A stretch of 21,176 bases of DNA from an uncultured Bacilli bacterium. GTDB taxonomy: Bacteria; Bacillota_I; Bacilli_A; RFN20; CAG-826. Shown here one piece after another: positions 1 through 5,659 of this stretch (the stretch's first letter is position 1; the number at the start of each line of letters is the position of its first letter). The notes beneath the pieces are model-generated. The model did no database searches and had not been told where the DNA came from. It saw only the letters and a program-made list of their open reading frames with translations. Position numbers and translations under genes: made by a program. The stretch spans positions 1-21,176 of the forward strand of contig CALVRY010000005.1 in the NCBI GenBank assembly GCA_944358755.1, read 5' to 3'.

Positions 1-3
1 GAA

Positions 4-80
4 CGGGGCGTAGCGTAGCTTGGTATCGCGTCTGCTTTGGGAGCAGAAGGCCGCAGGTTCAAATCCTGTCGCCCCGACCA
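4..80 (+). tRNA. tRNA-Pro (anticodon TGG)
   Basis: The cloverleaf can be folded by eye. The acceptor arms are CGGGGCG (4-10) and CGCCCCG (70-76), followed by A77 and an encoded CCA at 78-80. The anticodon stem TCTGC/GCAGA encloses a seven-base loop with TGG at 38-40, which reads proline codons. The T arm contains GGTTCAAATCC. An intrinsic terminator follows 14 bases downstream, so this is the last gene of its transcript, and upstream genes lie outside the window. Confidence 0.97.
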
Positions 81-94
81 GAACTTAAGAATTT

Positions 95-118
95 CTCGCA
101 TTTGATGCGAGTTTTTTT
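95..118 (+). terminator. Intrinsic terminator of the tRNA-Pro transcript
   Basis: A perfect 7-bp stem, CTCGCAT (95-101) and ATGCGAG (105-111), with a three-base loop is followed at once by seven T residues (112-118). This is a textbook rho-independent terminator. Confidence 0.93.
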
Positions 119-423
119 AATTTTTAAGAATAATTTTTAGTCTAAGTGTAAGTGTAAAATTCGAACCTTTCGATTTGATCGAACTAATCTGATTTTTACG
201 CTTACTAAACTAATATCTTTCTATAATTTTGAGAACCTTCCTAGGTATGACGGTCATACGTCCGCCATTGTTGTATGTGTTACAAAGAAATTTTGGCCTT
301 TTGATTAAATTCCTAACAGTGTTTTTAGCATTTTATTTTAAAATTGCTATTTAACAAAAGTTTAAATATTTGAAATTAAATAATTATTAACTTATCATAG
401 ATATTTGTTTATAATAAGTTTGT
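119..423. other. 305-base gene-poor spacer after tRNA-Pro
   Basis: No convincing intact gene is present. It contains a 6-3-6 inverted repeat (TTCGAT 169-174, ATCGAA 178-183) and a perfect 15-base palindrome, GTATGACGGTCATAC, at 245-259. The plus strand has a 35-codon ORF (247-354) without a Shine-Dalgarno site. The minus strand has a frame of about 40 codons without a start, ending with a TAG at 212-210, whose tail reads GGRMTVIPRKVLKIIERY and looks protein-like. It may be the end of a decayed gene. The 3' part (387-420) holds the promoter and operator candidates of the next gene. Confidence 0.4.
387..415 (+). promoter_or_regulatory. Promoter and candidate operator of the DUF3990/ASCH pair
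   Basis: TTAACT (387-392) and TATAAT (410-415) are separated by 17 bases. The predicted transcription start is about 422, two bases before the ATG at 424, so the transcript would be leaderless. An inverted repeat, AACTTAT (389-395) and ATAAGTT (414-420), overlaps both boxes. The first gene product has an N-terminal helix-turn-helix, so this repeat is a natural candidate for its own operator. That link is inference. Confidence 0.7.
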
Positions 424-1275
424 ATGGAATATAAAGTAGTTGAAGATATCAAAATAGTTTGTAAGCTTCTTAATATCAACGAAGCTGAATTGGCGAATTT
501 AATCGGAATTGATAAGCAAACAATAACTAGAGTTGTTCAAGGAAAAACTCTTTTATCTCAAGTTTATCTTGAGAATTTTTACGATTTTGTTTCAAAGAGA
601 AATATCGAACTTAACAAAATTAAAGAAATGAGTTATAGAGAAAACTGTATAAACGATAAAAAATTACTTTTTCATGGTTCAAAAACGGAAATTATCGGAG
701 ATTTAAGCGTAGAAAAGTCGAAAGATTCCAACGATTTCGGCAAAGGTTTTTATTTAGGTGAAACATTAGAACAATCTATAAACTTTATTGAAGGTTTTGC
801 AAACTCAAATGTTTACATTATCGAATTCAATCCGAGCAACTTGAAATTTAAAAAATTTGATGTGACTAATGAATGGATGCTTACGGTTGCTTTTTACAGA
901 AAAAAACTTACGAAATATAAGGAAAACGCAGTTTTAAAAAGAATAATTAACGAAATCGAATCGGTCGATTATATAATAGCCCCTATAGCTGATAATAAGA
1001 TGTTTAAAATTATCGATGATTTTATTAATGGTGAACTTACCGATGAGCAATGTAAACATTCTTTGGCCTCAATGAATTTAGGTATGCAATTTGTTTTTAA
1101 AACTCAAAATTCATTAAAACATCTAACTTTACTAGAAAAAATTTATGTATCAGAGAGTGAAAGAAGACAATCGAGAATAAATAAAGAAAGAAATTCTAAA
1201 CTCTCTGACGATAAAGTAAGTATTGCTAAAATTCAATATCGTGGTAAAGGTAAGTATATTGGGGAACTTTTATGA
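424..1275 (+). CDS. HTH-DUF3990 protein, putative ADP-ribosyltransferase toxin
   Basis: The 283-residue protein has two parts. Residues about 10-60 look like an XRE-type helix-turn-helix (AELANLIGIDKQTITRVVQG). Residues about 80-245 match the DUF3990 family, which belongs to the ADP-ribosyltransferase-like fold: LFHGSK (His84), DFGKGFYLGE (Tyr110), EWM (Trp151), VDYIIAPIADNKMF (Asp182, Asp190) and the LGMQFVFKT block (Gln222). His84, Tyr110 and Gln222 are plausible active-site positions. The start is chosen because the -10 box lies only eight bases upstream and no SD site exists, so initiation is probably leaderless. The stop overlaps the next ATG by four bases. Such ART proteins are usually toxins of toxin-antitoxin loci, with the HTH repressing the promoter. 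The target is unknown. Family call fairly sure, role inferred. Confidence 0.8.
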   Translation: MEYKVVEDIKIVCKLLNINEAELANLIGIDKQTITRVVQGKTLLSQVYLENFYDFVSKRNIELNKIKEMSYRENCINDKKLLFHGSKTEIIGDLSVEKSKDSNDFGKGFYLGETLEQSINFIEGFANSNVYIIEFNPSNLKFKKFDVTNEWMLTVAFYRKKLTKYKENAVLKRIINEIESVDYIIAPIADNKMFKIIDDFINGELTDEQCKHSLASMNLGMQFVFKTQNSLKHLTLLEKIYVSESERRQSRINKERNSKLSDDKVSIAKIQYRGKGKYIGELL

Positions 1276-2117
1276 GAAACATCGATAGTAATGGGCTTTT
1301 ACTTTGCGAATTAGTCGCTAAAGTTTTTGAAGAATCTTATGATAAATATAATTGTAGCAGCGAAATATTTATTCGCCGATTTATGTTTTCTGATGTATCG
1401 AGAAATTTTGATAACTTGGTTTATTTAGCTGAGCCAACAACGACCGATGATATATTTAATGAAATTGATAAAGAATATGAAGAAACTGGATATGGCAAAA
1501 ATAAATACTCCAAAAACATTTTATATTGGATAGGTTACATGTATATGTATGGTGCTTATGTTTATACATACTATTTAAGATCTTTATACCGTTTTATAAA
1601 ACCTAAAGAACTATATGACCTATATTTCGGATACCATTCTTTTGATTGCGATTATGCTTGGCAAAGAATTTTTGAATTTAAACAAAAGAGTCTTACGCCT
1701 GAAGGGTTGTTGAAAGAAGGGATTAAAATTTGCCGAAGTATAAAAAAGTTAGATAGAGTTCATTATATGAATTTGGTTTCTGAAGCTTTTGAATTAATTC
1801 AAAAAGGAGAAAAGACTGTAGAAATAAGATTAAATGATGAAAAAAGATCGCAAATTAAAATAGGAGATCAAATTGTCTTTACAAATTTGAAAACTAAGGA
1901 AATGATCGAAACTTATGTTAGAGATTTAAAGGTTTACAATGATTTTTATGAACTTTATGAAAGTTATGATAAAAAATCTTTAGGATATAAAAAGAATGAA
2001 AAAGCTAACCCTGAAGATATGTTTAAGTACTATTCAAAAGAAAAAATTGCAAAATATGGTGCTCTTGCTATTTCGCTCGAGCGAGTTCAAAATAAGAAAT
2101 TAAATTTGATAAACTAA
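1272..2117 (+). CDS. Putative antitoxin/partner fused to an ASCH domain
   Basis: 281 residues, translationally coupled to the DUF3990 gene by an ATGA overlap. Residues about 25-140 are an aromatic-rich helical region (EIFIRRFM, YSKNILYWIGYMYMYGAYVY, FIKPKELYDLYFGYH). I do not recognise a named family there, but its position next to a DUF3990 gene suggests an antitoxin or immunity function. Residues about 163-272 form an ASCH domain of the PUA-like fold: HYMNLV (His164), GEKTVEIR (179-186), the DEKR block (189-192), KIGD (196-199), FKYYSKEKIAKYGALAISL. ASCH domains are predicted to bind RNA or nucleotides. The fusion hints that the partner senses or cleans a nucleic-acid or nucleotide target of the toxin. 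That is inference. No transmembrane segment or signal peptide is visible. Confidence 0.75.
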   Translation: MRNIDSNGLLLCELVAKVFEESYDKYNCSSEIFIRRFMFSDVSRNFDNLVYLAEPTTTDDIFNEIDKEYEETGYGKNKYSKNILYWIGYMYMYGAYVYTYYLRSLYRFIKPKELYDLYFGYHSFDCDYAWQRIFEFKQKSLTPEGLLKEGIKICRSIKKLDRVHYMNLVSEAFELIQKGEKTVEIRLNDEKRSQIKIGDQIVFTNLKTKEMIETYVRDLKVYNDFYELYESYDKKSLGYKKNEKANPEDMFKYYSKEKIAKYGALAISLERVQNKKLNLIN

Positions 2118-2139
2118 ATTTTTAAAACTTATACATTTT

Positions 2140-2159
2140 CTGAAAATTTACATTTTCAG
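2140..2159 (+). terminator. AT-rich hairpin after the ASCH gene, weak terminator
   Basis: A perfect 8-bp inverted repeat, CTGAAAAT (2140-2147) and ATTTTCAG (2152-2159), has a four-base loop. No clean T-tract follows, so termination is uncertain. It lies 22 bases after the ASCH gene stop. Confidence 0.4.
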
Positions 2160-2250
2160 GATTTTCAAATACGTTTAAAAAATTCATTTTATAGTTTTTT
2201 TCCGGTTTATTAGATTTTTTACATTTTCATGATAGATTGAAAAAACACTT

Positions 2251-2256
2251 TATAAT
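2251..2256 (+). promoter_or_regulatory. -10 box of the DUF4177-like gene
   Basis: TATAAT at 2251-2256 is followed by about 37 bases of leader before the ATG at 2294. No good -35 box is seen at 16-18 bases. Confidence 0.5.
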
Positions 2257-2293
2257 AAAATGCAATTAAATAAAGAAAGAAGGAACATAATAT

Positions 2294-2458
2294 ATGTACA
2301 AAACAGTGGTTATTGATTATCATCCTAAAGCAAAAATAATGGCAGGAAAAGTAGAAGAAAAATGTAATGAGATGCTAGAAAAAGGATTCGAATTTGTTTC
2401 TTTCTCTATTACAAATTCTTCCAAAGCAATATTAGTTTTTAAAGTAGCAAGCAAATAA
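2294..2458 (+). CDS. Small DUF4177-like protein, 54 residues
   Basis: The 54-residue product reads MYKTVVIDYH at the N-terminus, then a charged helix (KVEEKCNEMLEKGFEFVSFS) and a final strand (AILVFKVASK). This strand-helix-strand pattern with GFEFVSF and a closing LVFK resembles the DUF4177 family of about 50-60 residues, whose function is not known. The start is supported by an SD-like AGAAGGA about nine bases upstream and by the -10 box at 2251. It stands alone between the ASCH gene and corA, probably monocistronic. No membrane segment or signal. The family call rests on pattern memory only. Reading frame and start are more certain than the name. Confidence 0.65.
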   Translation: MYKTVVIDYHPKAKIMAGKVEEKCNEMLEKGFEFVSFSITNSSKAILVFKVASK

Positions 2459-2533
2459 GTTACATGCATAATTAAAATGCGATTTAAACTGCTAAATACG
2501 CTTGTTTTTCTTTTATCTTTCAAGTTCAAAATG

Positions 2534-2539
2534 TAAAAT
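2534..2539 (+). promoter_or_regulatory. Weak -10 box for leaderless corA
   Basis: TAAAAT at 2534-2539 lies six bases before the corA ATG (2546), so transcription would begin at or next to the start codon. TATAGT at 2539-2544 overlaps but would place the start inside the gene. No clear -35 box. Confidence 0.4.
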
Positions 2540-2545
2540 ATAGTC

Positions 2546-3511
2546 ATGATTAGCGTATTCAAAGAAGTAGGAAAAGAAATTGTTAGAAACGATTACGAAA
2601 ATGCTGATAATTTAGAGATTGAAACTGGCAGTTGGATTCATATTTCTGAGCCAAATGCAGATTTAATCAATAAAATATCAAAACTCACATCAATTTCTAG
2701 TGAGCTTCTTTTATGTGCGCTCGATGATGAAGAAAGTGCTCGTATCGACACTGATGATGGAGATACTTTAATTGTTTTAGATACTCCTCTTGTTGAAGAT
2801 GAAGATAATGCGATTTATACAACTGTTCCATTTATTATTGGATATAATCGTTCTTATTATGTCACTATCTGCAAATATAATGTTGAACTAATTACAGAAC
2901 TATTTAAAAGAGTTAAAGTAGTTGAACCACATAAACATGTTAGACTAACTCTTTATCTTGTTTATCGACTTGCAACTTTATTTATTAATTATCTTAAAAA
3001 GATTAATGCTCATACTGATGTTTTAGAAAATAAACTTCGTACGTCAACTAAAAATAAAGAACTTCTTGAACTTATGGATACCAATAAAACACTCGTTTAT
3101 TTCTCAACCGCATTAAACGCTGATAAAGGTGTTTTAAGTAGACTTTTAAGAAGTCAAACTTATAAGAAATTTGAAAGTGATTTTGATTTAATGGAAGATA
3201 CTGAAGTTGAGATGGATCAAGCTATTGAAATGTGTTCAATTTATAGAAACATTCTTTCTGGCATGATGGATGCTTTCGCTTCAATCATTAATAACAACAT
3301 GAATATAATCATGAAAACTTTAGCTGTTGTTACAATTGTTATATCTCTTCCAACTTTAGTTGCTTCAATTTATGGTATGAATATTGCTAATATGCCGCTT
3401 GCAAATGATCCTAATGGTTTTTGGATTTTACTTGCGATTTGCGTGTTTTTTGCAATAATTGGGACTTTTATTCTTCTTTTTATTAGTAGAGGAAGAAATA
3501 ATAATAAATAG
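2546..3511 (+). CDS. corA: CorA-family magnesium transporter
   Basis: 321 residues, within the usual CorA range. The large N-terminal part is a soluble acidic domain. Residues about 120-250 form the long helical stalk. Two C-terminal membrane segments follow (about 256-275 and 292-314). The signature YGMNI (Gly277-Met278-Asn279) sits at the end of the first segment, as in all CorA channels, and a basic tail (SRGRNNNK) ends the protein. CorA forms a membrane pentamer that lets Mg2+, and often Co2+ or Ni2+, into the cell. It appears to be a single gene, with no SD site, a -10-like box directly before the ATG, and no adjacent gene of related function. Confidence 0.93.
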   Translation: MISVFKEVGKEIVRNDYENADNLEIETGSWIHISEPNADLINKISKLTSISSELLLCALDDEESARIDTDDGDTLIVLDTPLVEDEDNAIYTTVPFIIGYNRSYYVTICKYNVELITELFKRVKVVEPHKHVRLTLYLVYRLATLFINYLKKINAHTDVLENKLRTSTKNKELLELMDTNKTLVYFSTALNADKGVLSRLLRSQTYKKFESDFDLMEDTEVEMDQAIEMCSIYRNILSGMMDAFASIINNNMNIIMKTLAVVTIVISLPTLVASIYGMNIANMPLANDPNGFWILLAICVFFAIIGTFILLFISRGRNNNK

Positions 3512-3583
3512 AAAAATTATCTATTGGTACTGCATCTAAATATATAAATAAATTATTTTTAGCAAAAATTAATTAATGATTTT

Positions 3584-3600
3584 AAATTTGGGACAAATTT
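3584..3600. repeat. 7-3-7 inverted repeat between corA and the TetR remnant
   Basis: AAATTTG (3584-3590) and CAAATTT (3594-3600) are perfect arms around GGA. It ends four bases before the -35 box of the TetR remnant, so it could be an old TetR operator. It could also be a weak corA terminator, since T-rich sequence follows. Confidence 0.4.
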
Positions 3601-3603
3601 TAT

Positions 3604-3634
3604 TTGCCAAACCAATAAAATTTTGCGTTATAGT
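3604..3634 (+). promoter_or_regulatory. Promoter of the TetR remnant
   Basis: TTGCCA (3604-3609) and TATAGT (3629-3634) are 19 bases apart. The GTG at 3641 lies at the expected transcription start, another leaderless layout. Confidence 0.45.
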
Positions 3635-3640
3635 TAAAAA

Positions 3641-3991
3641 GTGGAACCAGTAGAAAAAAGACTATTTAATATCGTATTTATGGCACTAATTAAATTGCTT
3701 TATGAAAAGGACTTACAAATATTAAAGTAGATGAAATTTGTGAAATGGCTTCAATTAGTAAAGAAACTTTTTATAGCTATTTTGAATCGAAAGAAAATCT
3801 CTTATATAGTGGAATGAGTTTTTATATTACGGATAGTTTTTCGAGAATAAATGATAAGAGTATGCTTAAAGAATATTTACTTGGCATTTAAGATGTTTTT
3901 GTGTGGCAAACAAAATTATCGGAAACTTTTATTGATTTGGATAAAAATAGAAAATATTAATAAAAGAATTATTACTTTATTTGCTGATTAA
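3641..3991 (+). pseudogene. Decayed TetR-family regulator
   Basis: From GTG 3641 the frame reads VEPVEKRLFNIVFMALIKLL, then YEKDLQ, and hits a TAG at 3728-3730. Shifting frame at about 3715 restores a typical TetR DNA-binding domain: NIKVDEICEMASISKETFYS followed by YFESKENLLY. One lost A near 3715 would explain the shift. The restored frame stops at TAA 3889-3891, but family-like sequence continues after it (DVFVWQTKLSETFIDLDKN), and a further shift near 3957 gives INKRIITLFAD and a final TAA at 3989-3991. At least three lesions are therefore visible. An intact TetR protein would be about 190 residues. It is unlikely to be functional. Its target may have been a neighbour, such as the methyltransferase-like gene that converges on it and overlaps its 3' end by 15 bases. 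Confidence 0.8.
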
Positions 3992-5047
3992 CTTTTTGAT
4001 AGTTTCATTGCTTAAAAATTTGATTAAGTCTTCCTTTGAGTTTATTTTTAAATTTTTAAGCTTAAAATAAAGTTCATTAATTAAAGAATCGTAAAAATTC
4101 GAGGCATTTTGATAATCTTTATCTTTAAATCCTTCTAAATTTTCTTCTATAAGAGTAATAAGGGCTCTTCTGATGGATGCAATTAAAGAAGTTTCAATCC
4201 AATAATTTGTTTTAATTTTCACATCATTTAAAATTTTGCTTATTTTTACATAAAGTTCTAAGCCATCTTCAACTGTGTGCCATAGATCGATAAAAATATA
4301 ATCATATTTGTTAAGATTGTTTTCTATTAAAAAATTAAGCGCGTTTTTGTTTATGATATTAACTTTTTTCTTCTGTGAAAACTGAGGCAAAATGTTTTCA
4401 CAGAAGATTGAAATGATGTCTTTATTGACTTCGACAATATCAATAGTTTTCACGTTGTCTTTTAAAGAAGCTATATAAGGATAATAGCCAAGTCCTAAGC
4501 CTAAAACTAAAACATTTCCATTAACTTCTTTTAAACTTTCTTCCATTGTTTCGATTTCATGAGGAGTGATTGACATCCAAGTTGTATCTTTTTCAACCAA
4601 ATCAATAAAAGAAAATTCCTGTTTAAAATAGCCAAGATGATTGATTTCGCGATAATTTTCACTAGCTAAAACATCTATATCTTTATATATAAAAGCTTGA
4701 TAAGGTTTATAAGTTGACTTTGTTAAAAGTAAATTTTTGTATTTGGTATCTTTTTCTAATTTAATATTTTTGTAATAAGGATTGTTTAAATATTTACTTT
4801 TATCTAATTCATCGAAAATATGTAAATGCGTTTTATAAGCTAAGTGTTTAAAATCTTTATCATCTTTATCAATTTCAAGTTTATTTAAAAATAAAGAGTA
4901 GTAAGAACCAGCTTTTTTATAGTCAATAAAAGTTATATTTCTCGAAAAATTCTCAAAAAAATCATTATAAATATTATCAATTAATATGTTTTCATATCTT
5001 ACATTAATAAATTCTTTAACTATTTTTCTTGATACATTTAATTCCAT
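3977..5047 (-). CDS. Spermidine-synthase-like class I methyltransferase-fold protein
   Basis: 356 residues. The middle part is a Rossmann-like SAM-binding fold: NVLVLGLGLGYYPYIA (178-193, the glycine-rich motif I), IDIVEVNKDII with acidic Asp203 and Glu207, then a KYDYIFIDLWH block (Asp254) and a following helix. The order and the VEVN and IFIDLWH motifs resemble spermidine-synthase-like proteins more than typical methyltransferases. Residues 1-150 are an alpha-rich N-terminal domain I do not recognise, and about 290-356 form a helical tail. It has no signal or membrane segment. The substrate cannot be told, and spermidine or small-molecule methyl or aminopropyl transfer are both possible. 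It is divergent from the flavodoxin-like gene, with only 54 bases between the starts. Confidence 0.7.
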   Translation of the reverse strand: MELNVSRKIVKEFINVRYENILIDNIYNDFFENFSRNITFIDYKKAGSYYSLFLNKLEIDKDDKDFKHLAYKTHLHIFDELDKSKYLNNPYYKNIKLEKDTKYKNLLLTKSTYKPYQAFIYKDIDVLASENYREINHLGYFKQEFSFIDLVEKDTTWMSITPHEIETMEESLKEVNGNVLVLGLGLGYYPYIASLKDNVKTIDIVEVNKDIISIFCENILPQFSQKKKVNIINKNALNFLIENNLNKYDYIFIDLWHTVEDGLELYVKISKILNDVKIKTNYWIETSLIASIRRALITLIEENLEGFKDKDYQNASNFYDSLINELYFKLKNLKINSKEDLIKFLSNETIKKLISK

Positions 5048-5065
5048 AAATACCTAGCATTTTTA

Positions 5066-5093
5066 TTGAAACTAGGAAAATTATATATAAAAT
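5066..5093 (+). promoter_or_regulatory. Promoter of the flavodoxin-copA operon
   Basis: TTGAAA (5066-5071) and TAAAAT (5088-5093) are 16 bases apart. Transcription would start at about 5100, one or two bases before the ATG at 5102. On the minus strand a TATAAT covers 5085-5080 and can serve the divergent gene, so the two promoters overlap. CCTAG (5053-5057) and CTAGG (5072-5076) form a loose inverted repeat in the same spacer. Confidence 0.65.
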
Positions 5094-5101
5094 TAAGTTA
5101 T

Positions 5102-5659
5102 ATGAAAACATTACTAGTATATAAATCAGAAACCGGTTTTACAAAAGATTATGTCGATGCAATTCAAAGAAGAATTCCAGACATTGAAATCGTGGATATC
5201 AAACATTTCAAAAGAAAAATGGTTAAGCAAAGTGACATCATTTTTTATGGAGGACCTTTAAGAAATAATGTAATTTTAGGCCTTAATAAATTTTTGAAGG
5301 CAAATGATCTTTTTGGCGATAAAGACGTTTTTGTTTTTGCAACAGGTATTCAACCAATCGATAATGAGAAAAAAGAAAACGTCATTAACGCTAATGGATT
5401 AGAGTTTTATCATGTTAGACTTTATCTTTTACCTGGTGGCTTAGACATTAACAAAATGAAACCCCTTAAAAGAAAGTTGTTTTCTTTTGCCATGAAAAAA
5501 GCTTTAACAAGTAACCAAATGCCAGAAGGAGTTGATAAAACTTTACTTGAAAGTCGCATTAATCAAAGACTAAATCTTGTTAATCCAAGTGCGATTGATC
5601 GAATGATTGAAGTTTATAATGTAGTTAGGGGGAGAAGAGCGAGTGGAAAAGATATTTAA
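5102..5659 (+). CDS. Flavodoxin-domain protein
   Basis: 185 residues from the ATG at 5102. It opens with a flavodoxin FMN-phosphate loop, MKTLLVYKSETGFTKDYV, where the SETGFT segment would wrap the phosphate. It continues with alternating strands and helices (DIIFYGGPLRNN, KDVFVFATGIQP). This is the layout of flavodoxin-like proteins and HemG-type menaquinone-dependent protoporphyrinogen oxidases. The reaction is unknown, but electron transfer by bound FMN in the cytoplasm is likely. An upstream in-frame TTG at 5066 is rejected because it is the -35 box. The last 17 bases overlap the GTG of the copper ATPase gene, so the two are co-transcribed and coupled. Redox handling of copper or of metal-sensitive sites is a plausible shared role. 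Confidence 0.8.
   Translation: MKTLLVYKSETGFTKDYVDAIQRRIPDIEIVDIKHFKRKMVKQSDIIFYGGPLRNNVILGLNKFLKANDLFGDKDVFVFATGIQPIDNEKKENVINANGLEFYHVRLYLLPGGLDINKMKPLKRKLFSFAMKKALTSNQMPEGVDKTLLESRINQRLNLVNPSAIDRMIEVYNVVRGRRASGKDI

Noticed and set aside
2320..2562. Minus-strand frame of 80 codons opposite the DUF4177-like gene
   Set aside because: It covers the small plus-strand gene with an SD site and a -10 box, and its sequence is unlike any known protein.
3672..3681. TCGTATTTAT inside the TetR remnant as an ECF -10 box
   Set aside because: No TCCAATAATTT block lies 22 bases upstream, and the bases fit codons of the TetR frame.
4197..4230. TCCAATAATTTGTT inside the methyltransferase-like gene as a third ECF promoter
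   Set aside because: No CGTA block exists at the needed distance, and the match is inside coding sequence.
5066..5101. TTG start that would lengthen the flavodoxin-like protein by 12 residues
   Set aside because: This TTG is the -35 box TTGAAA, the -10 box follows it, and the flavodoxin loop begins right after the ATG at 5102.
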